From JANRLL01 sp033762715 (GTDB lineage: Bacteria; Pseudomonadota; Alphaproteobacteria; Rickettsiales; SXRF01), in the NCBI GenBank assembly GCA_033762715.1, contig JANRLL010000002.1:1-56893 (forward strand): a DNA stretch of 56,893 nt, read 5' to 3'. The notes beneath the pieces are model-generated. The model was not told the DNA's origin, searched no databases, and saw only the letters and a list, made by a program, of their open reading frames with translations. The position numbers and the translations under genes were made by a program. Numbering within the stretch: position 1 is the stretch's first letter; the number at the start of each line of letters is the position of its first letter. Of this stretch, positions 33,441 to 41,464 are shown in pieces.

Positions 33441-34952
33441 GGCGCTCCAGGCAAAAAACACCCAGCTTTTATGGTGATAGTCGCGGCGCTCTTGTAAGGC
33501 GAGAAGCGTATGCGGGTGCAGGCGAATGCCGCGCGGATCGGAAAAGAGCTCTAGCGCTTGCTCGATATGCCCCAAAACCGTTGGCAGTTTTTTGACAATA
33601 TCAGCCCCTTGTTGCAGCGTATCACGCGCCTTACCTTTTAATCCAAACTGCTCCTGCGCCCAATCTTCAATCATTGGGCGTGCCAGTTCCCAGATATTGA
33701 GTTGTGGGTTGAGCATACGGCCAACACCTTCGGCCACCATCATGGTTTTTTGCATCAGCAAGAGTTGTGGTTGGGTTTCCATTTCAAATTCAGCGGCAAT
33801 TTTAAACATCTGCCCGAGTAATCGTGCGACCGAAATTTCATTCAATGGTTTGCCGGTAATCGGTTTGGCAACCGCCATGCAGGCTTGGGTAAAAGCCTCG
33901 ATCGATTTATGTGCCGGCACATAACCAGCGGTAAAATGCACTTCAGCGACATGGCGGTAATCCTCTGTTAGGAAGCCGCGCAATATCTCAGCGATATACA
34001 TGCGCGATTTCCAGTCCAATCGGCCCATAATGCCAAAATCAACGGCAACCAAATCCCCTTTAGCATCCACAAACAAATTGCCAGGATGCAAGTCCGCATG
34101 GAAAAATCCATCGCGGAATACTTGCGCAAACAAACTATTGGCCGATTTAGCAAGCAGCATATTCACATCCACGCCACTAGCCTTGATTGCAGCCACATCA
34201 TTGAGCGGAATGCCATTAATCCACTCCATGGTAAATAAGCGACGCGAGGTCTGCATCCAATAGACTTTTGGCACACGAAGGCCCGATTCATGCTGCAATA
34301 AATTCTGTGCAAACTCAGTGGCTGCCGCGGCTTCAAAGCGCAGATCCAACTCTAGGAAAACCGATTCTTTTAATGTGCGCACAACCTCAAGCGGCTTTAG
34401 GCGGCGTAGGTGAGGGAGGCGCCGCTCCATGATTGTAGCTAGCCAGAAAAACACATCCAAATCGCGCTCGAATGCTTTTTCTACATCCGGCCGCAGAATC
34501 TTTACGGCTACGACTTCGCCTGTTTTTAATTGTGCCTTATGCACCTGAGCAATGGACGCAGCTGCAACCGCTGTTTCAGAAAATAGATCAAACACCTGTT
34601 CCAAGGGCTGCCCCATTTCCTCTTCAATAATAGCCTTGGCAATAGCAGTAGGAAAGGGTGGCAGCGCATCACGCAAACTCGATAAATCATCGGCAAGCCG
34701 CTCGCCAATTAAATCGGAGCGCGTCGATAGAATCTGTCCGAGCTTAATGAATGCAGGTCCCAATTTTTCAAACGCGCTAGCGAGGCGTTGGCCTTTTCGT
34801 TTTTCCGGATGTTTGCGCCCGATTAAGCGCACTAGCGCTAAAATCACAGGCGATACTTTGAATTCTTCCAATACAAATAAGGCGTCTTCACGCGCCATAA
34901 TATGGGCGATAGTGAAAAGGCGTTTGGTGTTTCGGATATGGTTAAACATCAT
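33399..34952 (-). CDS. ubiB: UbiB, atypical kinase/ATPase for ubiquinone biosynthesis
   Basis: A 517-aa protein of the ABC1/ADCK family needed for ubiquinone synthesis; it acts as an ATPase that supports the membrane-bound Ubi enzymes. The K-x-G-Q motif (F-I-K-L-G-Q-I-L-S-T-R-S-D), the Ala-rich loop A-A-A-S-I-A-Q-V-H, V-A-V-K-I-L-R-P and H-A-D-L-H-P-G-N-L-F are all present. Two C-terminal membrane helices end the chain. The start overlaps the ubiE stop by four bases (ATGA), so the pair is coupled. Confidence 0.95.
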   Translation of the reverse strand: MMFNHIRNTKRLFTIAHIMAREDALFVLEEFKVSPVILALVRLIGRKHPEKRKGQRLASAFEKLGPAFIKLGQILSTRSDLIGERLADDLSSLRDALPPFPTAIAKAIIEEEMGQPLEQVFDLFSETAVAAASIAQVHKAQLKTGEVVAVKILRPDVEKAFERDLDVFFWLATIMERRLPHLRRLKPLEVVRTLKESVFLELDLRFEAAAATEFAQNLLQHESGLRVPKVYWMQTSRRLFTMEWINGIPLNDVAAIKASGVDVNMLLAKSANSLFAQVFRDGFFHADLHPGNLFVDAKGDLVAVDFGIMGRLDWKSRMYIAEILRGFLTEDYRHVAEVHFTAGYVPAHKSIEAFTQACMAVAKPITGKPLNEISVARLLGQMFKIAAEFEMETQPQLLLMQKTMMVAEGVGRMLNPQLNIWELARPMIEDWAQEQFGLKGKARDTLQQGADIVKKLPTVLGHIEQALELFSDPRGIRLHPHTLLALQERRDYHHKSWVFFAWSALAVVAAIGIAIAS

Positions 34953-35686
34953 AATTTACGCGCAGAATGTATAGCAACAACGCCTTGGGTCAGGCTGCGA
35001 TATTGCACATTGCCAAAGCCTGCCTGCCTGATCATATCGGCAAAGCGTTCTTGGTTGGGAAATTGGCGAATGCTCTCTACCAAATATTGGTAGCTATCAC
35101 GATCACCGGTTACCATTCTTCCCAGCGTAGGAATCACCGAAAAGGAATAAGCATCATAAAGCTTTTGCATCCAGTCTTGATTGAGCTGGCTAAACTCAAG
35201 GCACATAAAACGCCCGCCCACCTTCAAAACACGGTAGGCTTCCGCCAATGCCTTATCAATATGGGTGACGTTGCGAATGCCGAAAGCAATGGAATAGATA
35301 TCCATACACGCATCGGGCAGCGGGATCGATTCAGCATTACCACACAGCCAGGTGAATTGCTGATCCTGATTACGATCAATGGCGCGATCACGCCCTTGGG
35401 AGAGCATGGCTTCATTAATATCCATAATAGTCACATGCACGTTTGCACGAGCACGCACACGCTGTGCAATATCGCCAGTACCACCTGCCACATCGAGCAT
35501 GTTCATGCCAGTCTGCGGATTCATCCAGGCAACGAATTCTTTTTTCCAAAGCCGGTGCAATCCCGCGCTCATCAAATCGTTCATCACATCATAGCGCGAT
35601 GCTACACTGTCAAAGACCCCCTTCACCAGGGAGGCTTTTTCCTGTTCATCCACCGATTGGAAACCAAAATGGGTTTTGTTTTGCAT
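34949..35686 (-). CDS. ubiE: Ubiquinone/menaquinone C-methyltransferase UbiE
   Basis: A 245-aa SAM-dependent C-methyltransferase. Motif I is D-V-A-G-G-T-G-D-I-A-Q-R-V; F-D-S-V-A-S-R-Y-D-V-M-N-D-L-M-S-A-G-L-H and G-G-R-F-M-C-L-E-F-S mark UbiE. The ATG at 35686 gives the normal N-terminus (Q-N-K-T-H-F-G-F); the longer frame from 35728 starts with TTG. It is divergent from mutM with about 50 bases between. ubiE-ubiB next to mutM and dnaA is a common alphaproteobacterial order. Confidence 0.95.
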   Translation of the reverse strand: MQNKTHFGFQSVDEQEKASLVKGVFDSVASRYDVMNDLMSAGLHRLWKKEFVAWMNPQTGMNMLDVAGGTGDIAQRVRARANVHVTIMDINEAMLSQGRDRAIDRNQDQQFTWLCGNAESIPLPDACMDIYSIAFGIRNVTHIDKALAEAYRVLKVGGRFMCLEFSQLNQDWMQKLYDAYSFSVIPTLGRMVTGDRDSYQYLVESIRQFPNQERFADMIRQAGFGNVQYRSLTQGVVAIHSARKL

Positions 35687-35737
35687 GGGGCGCAAGATAC
35701 GTTTATTTATAGCTGATCTCAACTGCAATATGAGCCT

Positions 35738-36559
35738 ATGCCCGAATTACCTGAAGTAGAGACTGTCCGCTGCGCTTTAGCTGCCGCCATTACTAAAGCC
35801 ACCATTAAAAGGGTGGTGTTGCGCCGGCAGGATTTGCGCATGCCGTTTCCAAAAAATCTGGCGGCGATGCTTAGCGGACAAACCATCACCGCAGTCGAGC
35901 GTAGGGCCAAATATTTACTGATACAGCTTAGCAACAAACACACGCTGATTGCGCATTTAGGAATGACAGGGCGCTTTTCAGTCATAGATAAAAAGCCGGC
36001 ACGCTTTGGTGCGCACGATCATGTCATATGGGAATTAAGCGATGGCCGCTGGGTGATTTATAACGATGCCAGACGCTTTGGGTTGATGACGCTGTGCACC
36101 GCTGCGCAGCTTTCCAAACACCCGCTACTGGCCGCATTGGGCCCTGAACCATTTGATCCGGCCTTCAATGCCGCCTACCTGGAAAACCAGCTCAGCCGCC
36201 GTTCATCTTCGGTCAAAGCCGCTATTATGGACCAGCAAGTGGTGGTGGGGGTGGGGAATATTTATGCCAGCGAAGCGCTTTTTTTAGCCGGTATTTTGCC
36301 CGACCTGCCTGCCAAAAAAGTCGCAAAACAAGCTAAAACCCTAGTAAAAACTATTCATCGCGTATTGTCTGGTGCGATTAAATCAGGCGGGTCTTCCTTG
36401 CGTGATTTCTACCATGTGTCCGGTGAAACAGGCCATTTTCAGCATCATTTCCGAGTCTATGATCGCGAGGGTGAGCCTTGTTTTTCCTGCAAAAACCCTA
36501 TTCAATCCATCCGTTTATCAGGCAGGTCCAGCTTTTTCTGTGCCCATTGCCAATCATGA
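35738..36559 (+). CDS. mutM: Formamidopyrimidine-DNA glycosylase (Fpg/MutM)
   Basis: A 273-aa bifunctional glycosylase/AP lyase for 8-oxoguanine and formamidopyrimidines. It begins M-P-E-L-P-E-V-E-T-V, with Pro2 the nucleophile and Glu3 the acid. The H2TH region has V-V-G-V-G-N-I-Y-A-S-E-A. The zinc finger is C-F-S-C...F-F-C-A-H-C near the end. Full length. It reads away from ubiE towards rpsT. Confidence 0.97.
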   Translation: MPELPEVETVRCALAAAITKATIKRVVLRRQDLRMPFPKNLAAMLSGQTITAVERRAKYLLIQLSNKHTLIAHLGMTGRFSVIDKKPARFGAHDHVIWELSDGRWVIYNDARRFGLMTLCTAAQLSKHPLLAALGPEPFDPAFNAAYLENQLSRRSSSVKAAIMDQQVVVGVGNIYASEALFLAGILPDLPAKKVAKQAKTLVKTIHRVLSGAIKSGGSSLRDFYHVSGETGHFQHHFRVYDREGEPCFSCKNPIQSIRLSGRSSFFCAHCQS

Positions 36560-36590
36560 GGCACCAAAAACAAAGGCTTTTTTTAACAGG

Positions 36591-36678
36591 TTATCCACAA
36601 GCACAGGTCGTGCTTGACATCCCCTAACAAAACAGCTCTGTACATGGCTGTTTGTCTATATTTTTTGCTTGTGGATAA
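36591..36678. promoter_or_regulatory. Two inverted consensus DnaA boxes upstream of rpsT-dnaA
   Basis: TTATCCACA (36591-36599) and its inverse TGTGGATAA (36670-36678) are perfect DnaA 9-mers flanking an AT-rich stretch. They lie in the 249-base gap between mutM and rpsT, about 1 kb before dnaA. They could serve in replication initiation or dnaA control. Confidence 0.7.
36630..36653 (+). terminator. Possible terminator after mutM
   Basis: A perfect 7-bp stem, AAACAGC / GCTGTTT, with a 10-base loop, followed within eight bases by six T. It is weaker than the rpmB and groEL terminators. Confidence 0.45.
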
Positions 36679-36704
36679 TTTTTATTTTTTTATGCGAATT
36701 GCGC

Positions 36705-36733
36705 TTGACGAGCTTCATAAAAATAGTTAGGTT
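36705..36733 (+). promoter_or_regulatory. Promoter of rpsT
   Basis: -35 TTGACG (36705-36710), a 17-base spacer, -10 TAGGTT (36728-36733). The rpsT start is 75 bases downstream. Confidence 0.55.
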
Positions 36734-36753
36734 CACCTCCCCTGACGAGGAAA

Positions 36754-36767
36754 CTGTTTCGAAACAG
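36754..36767. repeat. Perfect 14-bp palindrome in the rpsT leader
   Basis: CTGTTTCGAAACAG is its own reverse complement. It lies between the predicted -10 and the rpsT start, so it may be a protein site or a leader structure. Confidence 0.55.
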
Positions 36768-36808
36768 GGAACATAGATTAACCGCTTACACAAACGAGTA
36801 CACAACGT

Positions 36809-37072
36809 ATGGCAAACCACAAATCGGCTGAAAAACGCATTCGCCAGACTGAACGTCGCACAGAACAAAATCGCGCGCGCATCGGTCGTATCCGCACTTC
36901 AGTTAAAAAAGTTGAAGCGGCTATTTCAAGTGGCGATAAAAACGCTGCCCAGGCAGCCTTGAAAGCGGCACAGCCCGAACTCATGCGTGGTGCTAACAAA
37001 GGCGTAGTGAAAAAGGCGAATGCTTCGCGCAAAATCAGCCGTCTTTCTGCACGCATTAAAAAGCTCGCCTAA
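36809..37072 (+). CDS. rpsT: 30S ribosomal protein S20
   Basis: An 87-aa basic helical protein binding 16S rRNA. The start M-A-N-H-K-S-A-E-K-R-I-R-Q and the pattern N-R-A-R-x-x-R-I-R-T-x-V-K-K fit S20, as does the end A-S-R-K-I-S-R-L-S-A-R-I-K-K-L. It lies before dnaA, as in many Alphaproteobacteria, but here a rhodanese gene is between them. Confidence 0.97.
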   Translation: MANHKSAEKRIRQTERRTEQNRARIGRIRTSVKKVEAAISSGDKNAAQAALKAAQPELMRGANKGVVKKANASRKISRLSARIKKLA

Positions 37073-37168
37073 GACTTTTTCTTGATTTTATAGAGTATAC
37101 CAACTGCTCCGTTTAAGAGAGCAGACGCGATAATTACGTCAATTTTCTGCAACGGGGTACCATTTATC

Positions 37169-37657
37169 ATGCACAGTGCGACTGCATCTACCAACCATCC
37201 GCAGCACAACGCATTGAGCCAGCTACTTGTTTTAGCTGAGGCTCATAAGTTTCCACAGGTCAATTATGCAGGCGAGCTGTCGCCGCAGCAAACCTACGAT
37301 TATCTTGCTCAGCAAGGCGGCATTTTGATCGATGTGCGCACGGCACCTGAATGGTTGCAAACCGGTGTACCGGATACCTCAAAAACCAAAGGGGCGTTTA
37401 TGGCTGCCTCTTGGAAATTGGCTCCGCATTTTACTATTAATCCTGAATTCTTTACTGTGCTGGTAAAGATCGCCCCTGAAACACCACTATTTTTTATCTG
37501 CCGCTCTGGAGGCCGCTCTTTAGATGCTGCCGCTGCCATGACCGAACGTGGATATAAATATTGCTTCAATGTGGCCGATGGTTTTGAAGGCGCGCAACCG
37601 AATACCGCTTCCAGCTGGATGGGTGCTGGTCTGCCAATCAAGCAGGTACAGCCATGA
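37169..37657 (+). CDS. Rhodanese-like sulfurtransferase, coupled to dnaA
   Basis: A 162-aa single-domain rhodanese. The active loop is C-R-S-G-G-R-S, after F-F-I, with the persulfide-bearing Cys first; I-D-V-R-T is the other conserved segment, and G-F-E-G follows. These proteins move sulfane sulfur. Its stop overlaps the dnaA start by four bases (ATGA), so the two are read together. No known link with replication explains the pairing. The N-terminal ~35 residues before the domain are not conserved. Confidence 0.88.
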   Translation: MHSATASTNHPQHNALSQLLVLAEAHKFPQVNYAGELSPQQTYDYLAQQGGILIDVRTAPEWLQTGVPDTSKTKGAFMAASWKLAPHFTINPEFFTVLVKIAPETPLFFICRSGGRSLDAAAAMTERGYKYCFNVADGFEGAQPNTASSWMGAGLPIKQVQP

Positions 37658-39069
37658 CACAAAATGCCATTGCTGAATACGCAACTTTAGATGATGTGCT
37701 GAAAAATGCCTGGACCGATACGGCTGAAAAACTGCGCCTACATTTTGGGGATGCCGTGTTTCGCAGCTGGTTGAAGCCGCTAGCCTTTGTAGGTTGCACC
37801 GAAGGCAAAATTCAGCTCGCCGTGCCCACACGTTTCATGCGTGAATGGATCTCTTCTCATTATATTGAAGATGTTCGTAGCTATTGGCACGAACAACCAG
37901 CTGCTGAGGGCTATGAGATTGAGATCATTATTCAAGCGCAGACCGCAAGCGATGAAGTAAAGGCACCGGCCACGGCCGGCGCGCCAACAGTCGTTACCGC
38001 TGGTGGTTGGCAGACGGTGGATGCCGATAATGAAAATATGGGCGCGCCATTGGATCCGCGCTATACCTTCGAAAATTTCGTGGTAGGCAAACCAAACGAA
38101 CTGGCTCATGCGGCTGCTCGCCGCGTAGCTGAATCCGATGTGGTGGTATCTGGTTGCAATCCACTCTTCTTATATGGCGGCGTTGGCTTGGGTAAAACAC
38201 ACTTGATGCATGCGATTGCTTGGCATATTCGCCGTTCGAATCCTGGCCGTAAGGTAATGTATTTATCGGCTGAGAAATTCATGTACCAATTCATCCGCGC
38301 ATTGCGTTTCAAAGAGGCCTTTGCCTTTAAAGAACAGTTCCGCTCAGTGGACGTGCTCATGATTGACGACGTGCAATTCATCAGCGGCAAGGATTCTACC
38401 CAAGAAGAATTCTTCCATACCTTCAACGCGCTAGTAGACCAAAACAAGCAACTCATTATCTCGGGTGACCGCTCGCCGTCTGACTTAGAAGGCATCGAAG
38501 AACGTGTACGTTCGCGCCTGGGTTGGGGCCTGGTTGCCGATATTCATACGACGACCTATGAGCTACGCCTGGGTATTTTGCAATCGAAGATGGACCAATT
38601 GCAGGGCATGGATGTGCCGCAAAAAGTACTGGAATTCTTGGCACATAAAATCACCTCCAACGTGCGTGAATTAGAAGGCGCTTTAAATCGTGTGATCGCG
38701 CACGCTACCTTGGTTGGACGTCCGATTACGCTCGAGACCACACAAGAAGTATTGCATGATTTACTACGCGCGAATGACCGTCGCCTGACCATTGAAGATA
38801 TTCAAAAACAGGTGGCTACGCATTTTAGTATTAAGGTGTCAGATATGCACTCCGCAAGGCGCTCACGCTCGGTCGCACGCCCACGCCAAGTTGCCATGTT
38901 CTTGGCCAAACGCCTGACCTCCAAAAGCCTGCCAGAGATCGGCCGTCGCTTTGGCGGTAAAGATCACACCACAGTGATGCATGCGGTGAAGCGTGTTGAG
39001 GAATTAATGGCAAGCGATAGCGAGTTCGCACAAGAAATCGAACTGCTCACACGCATGTTGCAGAATTAA
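37654..39069 (+). CDS. dnaA: Chromosomal replication initiator DnaA
   Basis: A 471-aa AAA+ initiator. Domain I is at residues 1-90; a short linker follows; domain III begins R-Y-T-F-E-N-F-V-V-G. Walker A is G-G-V-G-L-G-K-T-H and Walker B V-L-M-I-D-D-V-Q-F. The C-terminal DNA-binding domain has the signature H-S-A-R-R-S-R-S-V-A-R-P-R-Q-V-A-M and G-G-K-D-H-T-T-V-M-H-A. Full length and intact. It overlaps the rhodanese gene. Confidence 0.98.
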   Translation: MTQNAIAEYATLDDVLKNAWTDTAEKLRLHFGDAVFRSWLKPLAFVGCTEGKIQLAVPTRFMREWISSHYIEDVRSYWHEQPAAEGYEIEIIIQAQTASDEVKAPATAGAPTVVTAGGWQTVDADNENMGAPLDPRYTFENFVVGKPNELAHAAARRVAESDVVVSGCNPLFLYGGVGLGKTHLMHAIAWHIRRSNPGRKVMYLSAEKFMYQFIRALRFKEAFAFKEQFRSVDVLMIDDVQFISGKDSTQEEFFHTFNALVDQNKQLIISGDRSPSDLEGIEERVRSRLGWGLVADIHTTTYELRLGILQSKMDQLQGMDVPQKVLEFLAHKITSNVRELEGALNRVIAHATLVGRPITLETTQEVLHDLLRANDRRLTIEDIQKQVATHFSIKVSDMHSARRSRSVARPRQVAMFLAKRLTSKSLPEIGRRFGGKDHTTVMHAVKRVEELMASDSEFAQEIELLTRMLQN

Positions 39070-39083
39070 TCATTTAAATGATT
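39068..39083. repeat. Perfect 16-bp palindrome after dnaA
   Basis: AATCATTTAAATGATT is its own reverse complement and begins inside the dnaA stop codon. It overlaps the -35 of the dnaN promoter by two bases, so it could be a repressor site as well as a hairpin. There is no T-run, so it is not a normal terminator. Confidence 0.5.
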
Positions 39084-39109
39084 GCCTCGGTTTCATCCGC
39101 TGCTATAGT
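39082..39109 (+). promoter_or_regulatory. Promoter of dnaN
   Basis: -35 TTGCCT (39082-39087), a 16-base spacer, and extended -10 TGCTATAGT (-10 at 39104-39109). It lets dnaN-recF be transcribed apart from dnaA. Confidence 0.6.
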
Positions 39110-39144
39110 GACGCTATTCTTTCAACTAACATCTCGTTAAGTCT

Positions 39145-40260
39145 ATGCATTTTACCATCGAACGCACACATCTCATCAAGAGCCTGGGCCACGTACAGTC
39201 CGTTGTCGAAAAACGCGGTACCATTGCCGTATTGTCGAACGTTAAAGTAGACGCAAAGGACGGCGGCGTATCCCTTACTGCCACCGATATGGATCTGGCA
39301 ATGATGGAAAAATCACCTGCCATCATCACTAAAGCAGGCACCACGACGATGCCGGCCCATATGCTGTATGACATCGTGCGTAAGCTGCCAGAAGGCGCGC
39401 AAATCGAAATCACGCTGAATGATGACGGCAGTAAAGCCAGCATCCGTTCTGGCCAATCGCGCTTTTCACTGGGCTGCCTGCCGGTGGAAGATTTTCCAGT
39501 CATGGCTGATGGCGATTTCCCATTCAACTTCACCTTGAAATCCGCTGAATGCAAATCGCTGGTGGAAAAACCTAGCTTTGCGATTTCGACGGAAGAAACC
39601 CGTTATTATTTAAATGGTATCTATTTCCATTCAGCCGGTGACAAAGACAAGGTGCTGCGCGCCGTTGCAACCGATGGCCACCGCTTGGCGCGTTTGGAAG
39701 TATCGTTGCCAGCAGGTGCTGATGGCATGCCTGGTATTATTGTGCCACGCAAAGCGATCTATGAATTGAAAAAATTGCTGGATGAGGGTGAGGGCGATGT
39801 GCAAATCTCCTTGTCGGATAGCAAAATCCGCTTTGTCTACGGCAATGCTACATTGGTATCTAAACTGATCGATGGCAATTTCCCCGACTATGAACGTGTG
39901 ATTCCTTCTGCTAATGACAAGCTGATGGAAGTAAATTGCAAAGCGATTTCGCAAGCGGTAGACCGCGTATCGATTATCTCTTCGGAAAAATCACGCGCTG
40001 TCAAATTGCATTTGGAAAATGGCAAGCTAACTGTATCGGCTAACTCAGCTGAGCATGGCACCGCGACAGAAGAAATTGATGTGTCCTACAGCGCACCGAA
40101 TATCGATATTGGTTTTAATTCGCGCTATCTGCTCGAAATGCTCACCCAAATCGAAGGTGATACGGCCCAGTTCTTATTGAATGACGGCGCATCGCCTGCC
40201 TTGGTTCGTGATCCCGCGGATATGGGTGCGCTCTATGTTATCATGCCGATGCGTGTGTGA
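39145..40260 (+). CDS. dnaN: DNA polymerase III sliding clamp (beta subunit)
   Basis: A 371-aa clamp, three repeated folds per monomer. It opens M-H-F-T-I-E-R-T-H-L-I-K-S-L-G-H-V-Q-S-V-V-E-K-R and ends with the family tail V-I-M-P-M-R-V. G-H-R-L-A-R-L and N-S-R-Y-L-L-E-M-L mark the later domains. It is followed directly by recF with overlapping stop and start. Confidence 0.98.
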   Translation: MHFTIERTHLIKSLGHVQSVVEKRGTIAVLSNVKVDAKDGGVSLTATDMDLAMMEKSPAIITKAGTTTMPAHMLYDIVRKLPEGAQIEITLNDDGSKASIRSGQSRFSLGCLPVEDFPVMADGDFPFNFTLKSAECKSLVEKPSFAISTEETRYYLNGIYFHSAGDKDKVLRAVATDGHRLARLEVSLPAGADGMPGIIVPRKAIYELKKLLDEGEGDVQISLSDSKIRFVYGNATLVSKLIDGNFPDYERVIPSANDKLMEVNCKAISQAVDRVSIISSEKSRAVKLHLENGKLTVSANSAEHGTATEEIDVSYSAPNIDIGFNSRYLLEMLTQIEGDTAQFLLNDGASPALVRDPADMGALYVIMPMRV

Positions 40261-41450
40261 TGATCATCTGCGACCCACAGCAAACCGATCACACGTCCCA
40301 TTCGCTGAGCAACGCCACTTCACTCCACCTAACTTCGCTGTCATTGCAGGGTTTTCGCAACTATACCGCTGCGCGCATTACCTTAGACAAAAGGCCTGTG
40401 GTGCTTGCCGGACGCAACGGCGCTGGCAAAACCAATGTGCTGGAGGCAATTTCGCTACTGACCCCTGGTCGTGGCCTGCGTCGCGCAAAGCTTGCTGATC
40501 TAGATACCATTCAACAACAAGCGACCGCGAGTAATTGGGCGGTAGCTGCCACCGTGCATGGCATACAAGGTGAAGTCAAAATTGGCACTGGTCGTGATCC
40601 GGAATCGCTGGAAACCGATAAACGCACCGTGCGTATTGATGGCAAAACCCTGCGCTCGCAAGCCGAGCTGGGCCGGCATGTTGCCATGATTTGGCTAACG
40701 CCGCAGATGGAACAGCTATTCAACGATGGCAATTCCGCTCAACGCAAATTCCTCGATCGCCTGGTCTATAGTTTCGATACCGAGCATGCCTCGCGCATGA
40801 ATGAATATGAATATGCGATGCGCGAGCGCAATCGCCTGCTGCAAAACGGCGAGGGCAATGCGCCTTGGCTCGATGCACTGGAACAAAGCATGGCGGAAAC
40901 TGCTTGTGCCATTGCAAGCGCTAGGCTGCAAGCCATCTCGAGTATCAATCACGCCATTATGCGCTCAACCCTAAATTTTCCTAAAGCGCATCTAAGCATT
41001 AGCGGTATTGCTGAAGACCGTTTGTTTGAAGATGAACCCGCTATTACGGTAGAAGAAGCCCTCAAACGCCACTGGCATCATGCCCGTCGGGACGATGCCA
41101 TTGCCGGTCGTACATTGGCCGGTGTGCACCGTAGCGAGCTCACCATTACCCATATCGAAAAAGCCATGCCAGCCGAGTCTTGTTCGACCGGTGAACAAAA
41201 GGCGGTTTTGCTGTCTATTATCCTTGCCCAAGCCCGTGCGGCAGCCCTCTGGAAGGGCCTGATTCCGCTCATTTTATTAGATGAGGTTATTTCTCATTTA
41301 GATAGCATAAGAAAGCTTGAGTTATTCGAGGAAATCTGCCAGATTGGGGCTCAAACATGGATGACTGGAACGGACGTGACTTTGTTTGCAGATTTGCACA
41401 ATAAAGCACAATATTTTCAGGTGGCTGATGGCCAGATAATCGGTGTATAA
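40260..41450 (+). CDS. recF: DNA replication/repair protein RecF
   Basis: About 396 aa, an SMC-like ABC ATPase that loads RecA at gaps. Walker A is G-R-N-G-A-G-K-T-N-V-L-E-A-I; the signature is S-T-G-E-Q-K-A-V-L-L; Walker B is I-L-L-D-E-V. The ATG at 40260 overlaps the dnaN stop (TGATG). The first ~20 residues precede the normal RecF start (L-T-S-L-S-L-Q-G-F-R-N-Y), so an internal start cannot be excluded. Confidence 0.95.
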   Translation: MIICDPQQTDHTSHSLSNATSLHLTSLSLQGFRNYTAARITLDKRPVVLAGRNGAGKTNVLEAISLLTPGRGLRRAKLADLDTIQQQATASNWAVAATVHGIQGEVKIGTGRDPESLETDKRTVRIDGKTLRSQAELGRHVAMIWLTPQMEQLFNDGNSAQRKFLDRLVYSFDTEHASRMNEYEYAMRERNRLLQNGEGNAPWLDALEQSMAETACAIASARLQAISSINHAIMRSTLNFPKAHLSISGIAEDRLFEDEPAITVEEALKRHWHHARRDDAIAGRTLAGVHRSELTITHIEKAMPAESCSTGEQKAVLLSIILAQARAAALWKGLIPLILLDEVISHLDSIRKLELFEEICQIGAQTWMTGTDVTLFADLHNKAQYFQVADGQIIGV

Positions 41451-41464
41451 AATTAGGATAAATT

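Noticed and set aside
34967..35716. 249-codon open frame on the plus strand opposite ubiE
   Set aside because: It lies wholly antisense to a canonical gene and its product is of low complexity in sense, with no family likeness or ribosome site.
36560..36808. Definite oriC
   Set aside because: Only two DnaA boxes and no clear 13-mer array; reported as candidate only.
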